The notes under the pieces were generated by a model, which worked only from the letters and a program-made list of their open reading frames with translations, was not told where the DNA came from and did no database searches. Positions 53,745 to 64,000 of a stretch of DNA of 64,000 nucleotides are shown here, in pieces. The stretch is from Crossaster papposus (taxonomy: Eukaryota > Echinodermata > Asteroidea > Velatida > Solasteridae). The stretch covers positions 682,001 to 746,000 of the forward strand of contig JBAIAA010000009.1 in assembly GCA_037893245.1 (NCBI GenBank), in the 5' to 3' direction. Position 1 is the first letter of the stretch, and every line of letters starts with the position of its first letter. Made by a program: the position numbers and the translations under genes.

Positions 53745-55360
53745 AGGCCTATGTGGCAATACACGTGTACATACATACACATCAGAAAGCATGGCTGCGA
53801 ATGAGGATAATGTTCTCGACATATATCTGAGCTGCGAACCTCAACGTTGTTCGAGAATGAGGAGACACTCACCAGCTCGATATCTGAGCCAAAATATTGC
53901 CAAATTTCTCACTGGAACAAACCTAAACTGAGAGACTCATGCGTCAGGACACTGGCGGCATATGCCTATGTGGCAATACACGTGTACATACAAACACATC
54001 AGAAAACATGTCTGCGAATGAGGATAATGTTCTCGACATATATCTGAGCTGCGAACCTCAACGTTGTTGGAGAATGAATAGACATTCACCAGCTCGACAT
54101 TTGAGCCAAAATATTGCAAAATTTCTCACTGGAACAAACCTAAACTGAGAGACTCATGCGTCAGGACACTTGCGGCATATGCCTATGTGGCAATACACGT
54201 GTACATACATACGCATCAGAAAACATGGCTGCGAATGAGGATAATGTTCTCGACATATATCTGAGCTGCGAACCTCAACGTTGTTCGAGAATGAAGAGAC
54301 ACTCACCAGCTCGACATCTAAGCCACAATATTGCCAAATTTCTCACTGGAAAAAAAACCAAACTGTGAGACTCATGCTTCTGGACACTGGTGACATGATA
54401 ATGTTCTCGACATGTATCTGAGCTGCGAACCTCAACGTTGTTCGAGAATGAAGAGACACTCATCAGCTCGACATCTGAGCCAAAATATTGCCAAATTTCT
54501 CACTGGAACAAACCTAAACTGAGAGACTCATGCGTCAGGCCACTGGCGGCATATGCCTATGTGGCAATACACGTGTACATACATACACATCAGAAAGCAT
54601 GGCTGCGAATGAGGATAATGTTCTCGACATATATCTGAGCTGCGAACCTCAACGTTGTTCGAGAATGAGGAGACACTCACCAGCTCGATATCTGAGCCAA
54701 AATATTGCCAAATTTCTCACTGGAACAAACCTAAACTGAGAGACTCATGCGTCAGGACACTGGCGACATATGCCTATGTGGCAATACACGTGTACATACA
54801 AACACATCAGAAAACATGTCTGCGAATGAGGATAATGTTCTCGACATATATCTGAGCTGCGAACCTCAACGTTGTTGGAGAATGAAGAGACATTCACCAG
54901 CTCGACATTTGAGCCAAAATATTGCAAAATTTCTCACTGGAACAAACCTAAACTGAGAGACTCATGCGTCAGGACACTGGCGGCATATGCCTATGTGGCA
55001 ATACACGTGTACATACATACGCATCAGAAAACATGGCTGCGAATGAGGATAATGTTCTCGACATATATCTGAGCTGCGAACCTCAACGTTGTTCGAGAAT
55101 GAAGAGACACTCACCAGCTCGACATCTAAGCCACAATATTGCCAAACTTCTCACTGGAAAAAAAACCAAACTGTGAGACTCATGCTTCTGGACACTGGTG
55201 ACATGATAATGTTCTCGACATGTATCTGAGCTGCGAACCTCAACGTTGTTCGAGAATGAAGAGACACTCATCAGCTCGACATCTGAGCCAAAATATTGCC
55301 AAATTTCTCACTGGAACAAACCTAAACTGAGAGACTCATGCGTCAGGATACTGGCGGCAT
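53745..55360 (+). repeat. Tandem 808-bp higher-order repeat, two copies
   Basis: About 53745-54552 is followed by a copy at about 54553-55360. Both share atcagaaagcatgg, gctcgatatctgag, aaaacatgtctgcg and ctaagccacaatattg. The length equals three full units plus one short unit. Small differences (gaatagacat versus gaagagacat, acttgcggc versus actggcggc, caaatttctc versus caaacttctc) show it is slightly older than the 2326- and 1244-bp pairs. Confidence 0.85.
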
Positions 55361-58300
55361 AGGCCTATGTGGCACTACACGTGTACATGCAAACACATCA
55401 GAAAACATGGCTGCGAATGATGATATTTTTCTCGACATATATTTGAGCTGCGAGCCTCAACGTTGATCGAGAATGAAGAGACACTCACAAGCTCGACATC
55501 CGAGCCAAAATATTGCCAAATTTCTCACTGGAAAAAAAACCAAACTGTGAGACTCAAGCTTCTGGACACTGGTGACATGATAATGTTCTCGACATGTATC
55601 TGAGCTGCGAACCTCAACGTTGTTCGAGAATGAAGAGACACTCATCAGCTCGACATCTGAGCCAAAATATTGCCAAATTGCTCACTGGAACAAACCTAAA
55701 CTGAGAGACTCATGCGTCAGGACACTGGCGGCATATGCCTATGTGGCACTACACGTGTACATACAAACACATCAGAAAACATGGCTGCGAATGAGGATAT
55801 TTTTCTCGACATATATCTGAGCTGCGAGCCTCAACGTTGTTCGAGATTATAGAGACACTCACCAGCTCGACATCCGAGCCAAAATATTGCCAAATTTCTC
55901 ACTGGAAAAAATCCAAACTGAGAGACTCATGCGTCAGGATACTGGCGGCATAGGCCTATGTGGCAATACACGTGTACATACATACACATCAGAAAACATG
56001 GCTGCGAATGAGGATAATGTTCTCGACATATATCTGAGCTGCGAACCTCAACGTTGTTCGAGAATGAAGGGACACTCACAAGCTCGACATCCGAGACAAA
56101 ATATTGCCAAATTTCTCACTGGAAAAAACCCAAACTGTGAGACTCATGCTTCTGGACACTGGTGACATGATAATGTTCTCGACATGTATCTGAGCTGCGA
56201 ACCTCAACGTTGTTCGAGAATGAAGAGACACTCACCAGCTCGACATCCGAGACAAAATATTGCCAAATTTCTCACTGGAAAAGACCCAAACTGAGAGACT
56301 CATGCGTCAGGATTTTGGCGGCATAGGCCTATGTGGCAATACACGTGTACATACATACACATCAGAAAACATGGCTGCGAATGAGGATAATGTTCTCGAC
56401 ATATATCTGAGCTGCGACCCTCAACGTTGTTCGAGAATGAAGAGACACTCACCAGCTCGACATCCGAGCCAAAATATTGCCAAATTTCTCACTGGAACAA
56501 GCCTAAACTGAAAGACTCATGCGTCAGGACACTGGCGGCATATGCCTATGTGGCAATACACGTGTACATACATACACATCAGAAAACATGGCTGCGAATG
56601 AGGATAATGTTCTCGACATATATCTGAGCTGCGAACCTCAACGTTGTTCGAGAATAAAGAGACACTCATCAGCTCGACATCTGAGCCAAAATATTGCCAA
56701 ATTTCTCACTGGAACAAACCTAAACTGAGAGACTCATGCGTCAGGATATTGGCGGCATAGGCCTATGTGGCAATACACGTGTACATACAAACACATCAGA
56801 AAACATGCCTGCGAATGAGGATATTTTTCTCGACATATATCTGAGCTGCGAACCTCAACGTTGTTGGAGAATGAAGAGACATTCACCACCTCCACATCTG
56901 AGCTAACATATCGCCAAAATTCTCACCGGAAGAAACCAAAACTTTAAGACACATGCGTCAGGACACTGGCGGCATAGGCCTATGCGGCAATACACGTGTA
57001 CACGCATAAACATAAGAAAACATGGCTGCGAATGAGGATAATTTTATGAACTTATATCTGAGCTGCGAACCTCAACGTTGTTCGAGAATGAAGAGACACT
57101 CACCAGCTCGACATCCGAGCCAAAATATTACCAAATTTCTCACTGAAAAAAACCCAAACTGAGAGACTCATGAGTCAGGATACTGACGGCAAAGGCCTAT
57201 GTGGCAATACACGTGTACATACATACACATCAGAAAACATGGCTGAGAATGAGGATAATGTTCTCGACATATATCTGAGCTGCGAACCTCAACGTTGTTC
57301 GAGAATTAAGAGACACTCACCAGCTCGACATCTGAGCCAAAATATTGCCAAGTTTCTCACTGGAACAAACCTAAACTGTGAGACTCATGCTTCTGGACAC
57401 TGGTGACATGATAATGTTCTCGACATGTATCTGAGCTGCGAACCTCAATGTTGGTCGAGAATAAAGAGACACTCATCAGCTCGACATCTGAGCCAAAATA
57501 TTGCCAAATTTCTCACTGGAACAAACCTAAACTGAGAGACTCATGCGTCAGGACACTGGCGGCATATGCCTATGTGGCACTACACGTGTACATACAAACA
57601 CATCAGAAAACATGGCTGCGAATGAGGAAATTTTTCTCGACATATATCTGAGCTGCGAGCCTCAACGTTGTTCGAGATTATAGAGACACTCACCAGCTCG
57701 ACATCCGAGCCAAAATATTGCCAACATTCTCACTGGAACAAACCGAAAACTGAGAGACTCATGCGTCAGGACACTGGCGGCATATGCCTATGTGGCAATA
57801 CACGTGTACATACAAACACATCAGAAAACATGCCTGCGAATGAGGATATTTGTATCGACATATATCTGAGCTGCGAACCTCAACGTTGTTGGAGAATGAA
57901 GAAACATTCACCACCTCCACATCTGAGCTAACATATCGCCAAAATTCTCACCGGAAGATACCAAAACTTTAAGACACATGCGTCAGGACACTGGCGGCAT
58001 AGGCCTATGCGGCAATACACGTGTACACGCATAAACATAAGAAAACATGGCTGCGAATGAGGATAATTTTATGAACTTATATCTGAGCTGCGAACATCAA
58101 CGTTGTTCCAGAATGAAGAGACACTCACCAGCTCGACATCCGAGCCAAAATATTACCAAATTTCTCACTGGAAAAAAACCCAAACTGAGAGACTCATGCG
58201 TCAGGATACTGGCGGCATAGGCCTATGTGGCAATACACGTGTACATACATACACATCAGAAAACATGGCTGCGAATGAGGATAATGTTCTCGACATATAT

Positions 58301-58559
58301 CTGAGCTGCGAACCTCAACGTTGTTCGAGAATGAAGAGACACTCACCAGCTCGACATCTGAGCCAAAATATTGCCAAATTTTTCACTGGAAAAAAAACCA
58401 AACTGTGAGACTCATGCTTCTGGACACTGGTGACATGATAATGTTCTCGACATGTATCTGAGCTGCGAACCTCAACGTTGTTGGAGAATGAAGAGACATT
58501 CACCACCTCCACATCTGAGCTAACATATCGCCAACATTCTCACCGGAAGATACCAAAAC

Positions 58560-61500
58560 TTTAAGACACATGCGTCAGGACACTGGCGGCATAGGCCTAT
58601 GCGGCAATACACGTGTACACGCATAAACATAAGAAAACATGGCTGCGAATGAGGATAATTTTATGAACTTATATCTGAGCTGCGAACATCAACGTTGTTC
58701 GAGAATGAAGAGACACTCACCAGCTCGACATCCGAGCCAAAATATTGCCAAATTTCTCACTGGAACAAACCTAAACTGAGAGACTCATGCGTCAGGACAC
58801 TGGCGGCATATGCCTATGTGGCACTACACGTGTACATGCCAACACATCAGAAAACATGGCTGCGAATGAGGATATTTTTCTATACATATATCTGAGCTGC
58901 GAGCCTCAACGTTGTTCGAGAATGAAGAAACACTCACCAGCTCGACATCCGAGCCAAAATATTGCCAGATTTCTCACTGGAAAAACAAACAAACTGAGAG
59001 GCTCATGCGTCAGTATACTGGCGGCATAGGCCTATGTGGCAATACACGTGTACATACATACACATCAGAAAACATGGCTGCAAATGAGGATAATGTTCTC
59101 GACATATATCTGAGCTGCGAACCTCAACGTTGTTCGAGAATGAAAATACATTCACCACCTCCACATCTGAGCTAACACATCGCCAACATTCTCACCGGAA
59201 GAGACCAACACTTTGAGACTCATGCGTCAGGACACTGGCGGCATAGGCCTATGCGGCAATACACGTGTACACGCATCAACATAAGAAAACATGGCTGCGA
59301 ATGAGGATAATTTTATGAACTTATATCTGAGCTGCGAACCTCAACGTTGTTCGAGAATGAAGAGACACTTACCAGCTCGACATCCGAGCCAAAATATTGC
59401 CAGATTTCTCAATGGAAAAACAAACAAACTGAGAGGCTCATGCGTCAGTATACTGGCGGCATAGGCCTATGTGGCAATACACGTGTACATACATACACAT
59501 AAGTAAACATGGCTGCGAATGAGGATAATGTTCTCGACATATATCTGAGCTGCGAACCTCAACGTTGTTCGAGAATGAACAAAAATTCACCACCTCCACA
59601 TCTGAGCTAACACATCGCCAACATTCTCACCGGAAGAGACCAAAACTTTGAGACTCATGCGTCAGGACACTGGCGGCATAGGCCTATGCGGCAATACACG
59701 TGTACACGCATCAACATAAGAAAAAAAAAGGCTGCGAATCAGGATAATTTTATAAACTTATATCTGAGCTGCGAACCTCAACGTTGTTCGAGAATAAAGA
59801 GACACTCACCAGTTCGACATCCGAGCCCAAATATTGCCAGATTTCTCACTGGAAAAACAAACAAACTGAGAGGCTCATGCGTCAGTATACTGGCGGCATA
59901 GGCCTATGTGGCAATAAACGTGTACATACATACACATCAGAAAACATGGCTGCGAATGAGGATAATGTTCTCCACATATATCTGAGCTGCGAACCTCAAC
60001 GTTGTTCGATAAGGAAGAGACATTCACCACCTCCACATCTGATCTAACACATCGCCAAAATTCTCACCGGAAGAGACCAACACTTTGAGACTCATGCGTC
60101 AGGACACTGCCGGCATAGGCCTATGAGGCAATACACGTGTACATACATACACATAAGAAAACATGGCTGCGAATGAGGATATTTTTCTCGACATATATTT
60201 GAGCTGCGAGCCTCAACGTTGATCGAGAATGAAGAGACACTCACAAGCTCGACATCCGAGCCAAAATATTGCCAAATTTCTCACTGGAAAAAAAACCAAA
60301 CTGTGAGACTCAAGCTTCTGGACACTGGTGACATGATAATGTTCTCGACATGTATCTGAGCTGCGAACCTCAATGTTGTTCGAGAATGAAGAGACACTCA
60401 CAAGCCTGACATCCGAGCCAAAATATTGCCAAATTTTTCACTGGAAAAAAAACCAAACTGTGAGACTCAAGCTTCTGGACACTGGTGACATGATAATGTT
60501 CTCGACATGTATCTGAGCTGCGAACCTCAACGTTGTTGGAGAATGAAGAGACACTCATCAGCTCGACATCTGAGCCAAAATATTGCCAAATTTCTCACTG
60601 GAACAAACCTAAACTGAGAGACTCATGCGTCAGGACACTGGCGGCATATGCCTATGTGGCACTACACGTGTACATACAAACACATCAGAAAACATGGCTG
60701 CGAATGAGGATATTTTTCTCGACATATATCTGAGCTGCGAGCCTCAACGTTGTTCGAGATTATAGAGACACTCACCAGCTCGACATCCGAGCCAAAATAT
60801 TGCCAAATTTCTCACTGGAAAAAACCCAAACTGAGAGACTCATGCGTCAGGATACTGGCGGCATAGGCCTATGTGGCAATACACGTGTACATACATACAC
60901 ATCAGAAAACATGGCTGCGAATGAGGATAATGTTCTCGACATATATCTGAGCTGCGAACCTCAACGTTGTTCGAGAATGAGAAGACGCTCACCAGCTCGA
61001 CATCTGAGCCAAAATATTGCCAAATTTCTCACTGGAACAAACCTAAACTGAGAGACTCATGCGTCAGGACACTGCCGGCATATGCCTATGTTGCAATACA
61101 CGTGTACATACAAACACATCAGAAAACATGGCTGCGAATGAGGATATTTTTCTCGACATATATCTGAGCTGCGAACCTCAACGTTGTTGGAGAATGAAGA
61201 GACATTCACCACCTCCACATCTGAGCTAACATATCGCCAAAATTCTCACCGGAAGATACCAAAACTTTGAGACTCATGCGTCAGGACACTGGCGGCATAG
61301 GCCTCTGAGGCAATACACGTGTACATCCATACACATAAGAAAACATGGCTGCGAATGAGGACAATTTTCTCGACATATATCTGAGCCGCGAGCCTCAACG
61401 TTGTTCGAGAATGAAGAGACACTCACCAGCTCGACATCCAAGCCAAAATATTGCCAGATTTCTCACTGAAAAAAACCCAAACTGAGAGGCTCATGCGTCA

Positions 61501-61565
61501 GGATACTGGCGGCATAGGCCTATGTGGCAATACACGTGTACATACATACACATCAGAAAACATGG
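58560..61565 (+). repeat. Degenerate right edge of the array, including 435-bp dimers
   Basis: The units nearest the unique flank carry more private changes than interior units, for example tctatacatat near 58880, aagtaaacatgg near 59502, gaaaaaaaaaggctg near 59720, caataaacgtg near 59913, tctgatctaacac near 60038 and gagccgcgagcc near 61384. A dimer marked by gagaggctcatgcgtcag recurs at 58996, 59431 and 59868, giving steps of 435 and 437 bp. Two short units stand side by side at 60305-60617, the only such pair I found. The pattern fits reduced homogenisation at an array edge. Confidence 0.8.
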
Positions 61566-61700
61566 TAGTAGGATCAATATGCCCCATGACCCCCAAAAAA
61601 TTGCAAGAAAACGTTTTATGGTGTTTTTCTGTAGCATAGGGCCTGTTGAAGAACACATCCAAAGTTTACCGAAGTTTGACCTCCGCAAAGGGTCTAAATA

Positions 61701-61907
61701 TGACGTCAAAAAAAGATGGCCGCCAATGTCGAAAAGTGGCTTATATCTGTTGAATTCAACAATTTCTCACCATCTAAAGTCAGAATATTACCTATAATAT
61801 TCATAATATTACCAAAGGTATAATTATGAAGGTGACAGAAGTGTTCAGTTGGACGTCATATGATGTCATAACGTCATATGACGTCATGACATCATAGAAT
61901 GACGTCA
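61701..61907. promoter_or_regulatory. Cluster of CRE-like TGACGTCA motifs
   Basis: Perfect TGACGTCA palindromes occur at 61701-61708, 61879-61886 and 61900-61907, with partial sites (ggacgtcat, tgatgtcat, aacgtcat) between 61851 and 61878. The stretch 61853-61888 is an imperfect 18-bp tandem duplication beginning acgtcatatga. TGACGTCA is the consensus for CREB/ATF factors. Regulatory activity is not shown, and the cluster lies downstream of the only gene in view, so it may simply be part of a repeat. Confidence 0.35.
61748..61761. other. 14-bp perfect palindrome
   Basis: TGTTGAATTCAACA is its own reverse complement, centred on an EcoRI-type GAATTC. It is isolated, and its function is unknown. 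Confidence 0.5.
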
Positions 61908-61957
61908 CAACCCCAGGGTCATAACGTAGTGTATTAATAATTTACATTACTCTCCAA

Positions 61958-61991
61958 AATGATGATGTTGGACTGTTTGCTCATCATCATT
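61958..61991. other. Small inverted repeat (10-bp arms, 14-nt loop)
   Basis: AATGATGATG at 61958-61967 is the exact reverse complement of CATCATCATT at 61982-61991. The arms are simple ATG/CAT triplets, so this could arise by chance from low-complexity sequence. It is not flanked by a T-run that would suggest a terminator. Confidence 0.4.
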
Positions 61992-62152
61992 CTATGTAAT
62001 TGTGGGCAGGGTGGGGTCATGAAGAAACAGGTACCATGATTAAAACATGTATACTGTGTCCCAAAACACCAATAACGGTGAGCATTAGATTTCACCCAAT
62101 TTCTGTCTTAACAGGAATTGGCTAGGTCATGTCAGTGAGAACGCACACACAC

Positions 62153-64000
62153 TTAGTCTTCAATTTCATCATCATCTGAAACTGGTTCTTGTGCCATATT
62201 GTCACAATTGCCATCTTGGCAATGTCCACAAGCTGCGGTGCATTCCAGTCCATGTTTTTTACAGCTACATTTCAGTGTGCTGCATCTTGCAGAGCAGTTA
62301 CATCGGATCATTTTAAGTAGTATGTCTGGTGCAGGACTGTTTTCCATCATTTGTGGAACAAGTTTATCCCCTTGTACATCCCAGCCCCATTCAGTAGGAT
62401 CCATGCCGGCACTCTTGCCCATCCACTCCATAACCTGTAGGTAGGTACGTCGAGAGTGATGGTTTGTGGCTGAAGTTGTTGGAGGCAGTCTTTCTGGTGT
62501 CACGAATGTCTTTGCTGTGGCCACTTTCTTGCAAAGGAAACTGTAGCGTAATGAATCTAGAGAATCAGATTTGGTCCTATTAAACAAGGACACCATTGCT
62601 TTACAGCCAGTCGTTTCAATAGCAATTTTATCTGCCTTTGGTGCACAAAACATCCTGGAACAAGCACACAAGACAGAATCTCCCTTGACGACTTTTTGGA
62701 AGACAGACTTCTTGCCGACCCCAAAGATTCGTGAAGTAGTATCGCAACCAGAGAATGCATGGGCAAACAACAGATCAGAGCAGACATCATCACCAAGTAA
62801 CTGTTTCAGAATCTTGATGTTATACACATGTGGTGTTGTTCCTTTGTCAGATCGAAAGTAAAGGTCCTTGCCGTCCTTTGTGCCATGATACAGTAGCAAG
62901 ACTAACAGATCTGTGTCTTCTCCGATAAGGGTTGTTGACTTATAGGATGACATCGTAACTGCTGCTGTCGCTATGTCTACATCTGCGTCTGCTTCAGCGT
63001 GGATGACGTGGCAACCTTTCTGTTGCAAGCGTTCCGCGATCATGTGGATAAGGGACTGTTTGTTCATATCATTTGATAGGAAATCGTCCTTCTTCCCAAC
63101 AAATTTTGTTGCATCGGATATGTTGACCTTATTTGTAACTTTAGTAGTTCGACGCTGATGTGTATTGTCCTTTGTACTTGGTCCTCCATCGTATCCATCA
63201 AAGACAACGGTGGCCTTGCCGTAGAGATCGAATGTGAATGATGCATAGGAATCGGCAATAGAACTGTACGTGCTTCCTTCCGTCCATTTCAATCGATGTA
63301 GAAGTGAACCTCCATCAAGGACGTAGTGATCCGTTTTTGGATTCGACTGAAGAACAGCATCATCTGACGAAGTGACATGGTTTCGTATAGCGTCAAGAAG
63401 TTGTGCCTTATCTGGCTTCCGTAAGCGATGCTTTGCTTCAAACAAAGATGGTGGGTATGGCGAAAGTTCATTTTTCATCACCTCCTCTAGACGGAGATCT
63501 CCAGACTGCGATACCACCAGGAATCTCTGGAACAACAGAGCTGGATCAATGGATCTGTCATCGGTGACCTTGATGGCCCGTGCTGATGCTAGCGTCTTGA
63601 CTTTATTCGTACGTTTGTACGAATATGAATAGACGGATTGTCCTTCCATTTGTTTGACTGTGTCTCTGCCTACAACGAAAAGGTCTTGAACATTTACATC
63701 CTTATCAGCATTTATCCCTGTGATAATGTTTCTCAAGGTCGTCTCCTCCGACATGTCCGAGAACGGAGAATGTTGTTCAAGCTTGGTGGCAAGTTTTGCC
63801 AAGTCTGCTTTGTCCCTCTCCATTCGTGAGGCAGTTGCCTCCTTGTGTTGTTCACTTGTTGCGTACACTGTATTGTTGAAGTCCTGCATGGCATAGTTGT
63901 ACTCCGAGGATATGGGAGCAGACATTGTCCAAATGGCTCTTTGGTGTTCAGTCATGCCGCTTCCTCTGGTTAATCCACCTGTGCTCTTCAGGGACCGCAT
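62153..64000 (-). CDS. XPG/FEN1-like PIN nuclease with C-terminal CXC domain (partial)
   Basis: This is an intact frame of 615 codons ending in TAA at 62153-62155. The Met at the window edge (64000) is probably internal. As I recall the family, the segment TGGLTRGSGMTE (residues 7-18) is preceded by a further N-terminal region, so the gene likely continues to the right. Residues about 227-440 resemble an XPG/FEN1-type PIN fold: D229 in YVLDGG, D268 in VVFDGYDGG, E336/D338/D340/D342 in AEADADVD, D362 and D364 in GEDTDLL, and D420 in SGCDTT followed by FGVGKK, like the GCDY...GIG turn of FEN1. Residues 567-599 hold nine cysteines spaced CxC-x3-C-x4-CxC-x6-C-x3-C-x2-C-x4-C, a tesmin/TSO1-type CXC zinc and DNA-binding module. 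An acidic tail (SDDDEIED) ends the protein. Metal-dependent nuclease activity on DNA is inferred. It may be a multi-copy or transposon-associated gene. No intron is evident in view. Confidence 0.85.
   Translation of the reverse strand: MRSLKSTGGLTRGSGMTEHQRAIWTMSAPISSEYNYAMQDFNNTVYATSEQHKEATASRMERDKADLAKLATKLEQHSPFSDMSEETTLRNIITGINADKDVNVQDLFVVGRDTVKQMEGQSVYSYSYKRTNKVKTLASARAIKVTDDRSIDPALLFQRFLVVSQSGDLRLEEVMKNELSPYPPSLFEAKHRLRKPDKAQLLDAIRNHVTSSDDAVLQSNPKTDHYVLDGGSLLHRLKWTEGSTYSSIADSYASFTFDLYGKATVVFDGYDGGPSTKDNTHQRRTTKVTNKVNISDATKFVGKKDDFLSNDMNKQSLIHMIAERLQQKGCHVIHAEADADVDIATAAVTMSSYKSTTLIGEDTDLLVLLLYHGTKDGKDLYFRSDKGTTPHVYNIKILKQLLGDDVCSDLLFAHAFSGCDTTSRIFGVGKKSVFQKVVKGDSVLCACSRMFCAPKADKIAIETTGCKAMVSLFNRTKSDSLDSLRYSFLCKKVATAKTFVTPERLPPTTSATNHHSRRTYLQVMEWMGKSAGMDPTEWGWDVQGDKLVPQMMENSPAPDILLKMIRCNCSARCSTLKCSCKKHGLECTAACGHCQDGNCDNMAQEPVSDDDEIED

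Larger units (their letters stand above)
1..61565. repeat. 217-bp satellite DNA array with higher-order structure
   Basis: Homologous units repeat head to tail with a 217-bp period from the first base to the sequence aaaacatgg ending at 61565, where homology stops in mid-monomer. The left edge also falls inside a monomer, so the array is longer than the window. Landmarks present in nearly every unit include atgcgtcagga, tacacgtgta, atctgagctgc, cctcaacgttgtt and ccaaatttctcac. By spacing I estimate about 295 units: about 43 are short (near 156 bp), about 50 are type B, and the rest are type A. All units have the same orientation. No unrelated insertion interrupts the array. Because 217 is 3n+1, no reading frame can run through it. 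Family name and host are not recognised. A centromeric or heterochromatic location is inference only. Confidence 0.98.
61566..62152. other. Unique intergenic DNA between satellite and gene
   Basis: No satellite homology, convincing coding frame or recognised RNA gene is present. The segment would be the 3' flank of the minus-strand gene. I found no canonical AATAAA on the minus strand within it, so the polyadenylation site is not identified. Read on the minus strand, ttggcggccatcttttttt followed by TGACGTCA near 61701-61725 resembles motifs I have seen in dispersed invertebrate repeats, so part of it may be an old interspersed element. That is a weak inference. Confidence 0.6.

Noticed and set aside
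1-61565. Hundreds of 60-140 codon open frames on both strands (for example peptides beginning MRQDTGG, MFENEET and MSVSSFSNN)
   Set aside because: They recur with the satellite period in several overlapping frames and on both strands, close once per unit because 217 is 3n+1, and vary freely at amino-acid level. They are by-products of the repeat.
1-61565. CRISPR-like array
   Set aside because: Units are 217 bp of contiguous similar sequence with no short repeat and unique-spacer alternation, and no cas-like genes are present.
1-61565. CENP-B box in the monomer
   Set aside because: The core TTCGnnnnAnnCGGG is not matched. The closest string, ttcgagaatgaagag, lacks the CGGG half.
1-61565. Ribosomal or tRNA gene tandem array
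   Set aside because: The 217-bp unit shows no recognisable tRNA, 5S or other rRNA sequence, and no A-box or B-box pair or terminator T-run was apparent.
61741-61775. Possible satellite remnant in the flank (ttatatctg and aatttctcac strings resemble parts of the monomer)
   Set aside because: The matches are about ten bases long, in the wrong spacing for a monomer, and are AT-rich enough to occur by chance.
61491-61797. Open frames on both strands across the satellite boundary (72 and 91 codons)
   Set aside because: They begin in satellite sequence and run into unrelated flank, with no domain similarity and no support from composition.
61958-61991. Transcription terminator hairpin
   Set aside because: The stem is built from simple ATG/CAT triplets with a 14-nt loop and no T-run, and intrinsic terminators of this kind are not expected in a eukaryotic gene flank.
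62199-63829. Short plus- and minus-strand frames of 60-96 codons inside the nuclease-like gene
   Set aside because: They lie in other frames of a long intact coding region with clear domain motifs and look like shadow frames.
1-64000. Retroelement, virus-like element or DNA-transposon insertion within the array
   Set aside because: No unit is interrupted by unrelated sequence, and no polymerase, integrase or transposase motifs or terminal repeats were recognised anywhere in the window.

Overview
The window is dominated by one very large tandem satellite array and carries one real protein-coding region at its right end. The organism is almost certainly a eukaryote, and the gene points to a metazoan. 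It encodes an XPG/FEN1-like nuclease core joined to a tesmin/TSO1-type CXC cysteine domain, an architecture I associate from memory with multi-copy uncharacterised proteins of marine invertebrates such as bivalve molluscs and cnidarians. Species cannot be assigned from sequence alone.

Layout. Bases 1-61565 are an uninterrupted head-to-tail array of a 217-bp monomer, about 295 units by my estimate, all in one orientation and entering the window mid-monomer, so the array continues to the left. Three unit types recur: type A (217 bp, the majority), type B (217 bp, about 50 units, with a distinct tail and a different palindrome) and a short type of about 156 bp (about 43 units) that lacks a 61-bp internal segment. 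These are arranged in higher-order repeats of 808, 1244, 1302, 1832 and 2326 bp. Between about 11.6 and 52.7 kb they lie within larger segmental copies, the largest being about 9.95 kb repeated at an offset of 15021 bp with about a dozen differences that I could see. The two outer parts of the visible array are less recently duplicated, and the last 3 kb before the right edge are visibly more degenerate.

Bases 61566-62152 are unique intergenic DNA with a cluster of TGACGTCA (CRE-like) sites, a 14-bp palindrome and a small inverted repeat. Bases 62153-64000 (minus strand) are the 3' part of an intact open reading frame of at least 615 codons that reaches the right edge.

I see no rRNA, tRNA, CRISPR array, recognisable retroelement or virus-like element. 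The many short open frames in the array are by-products of the repeat. The array looks like satellite DNA evolving by unequal exchange and gene conversion, possibly centromeric or other heterochromatin, but that role is inference. Nothing links the nuclease-like gene functionally to the array except adjacency.
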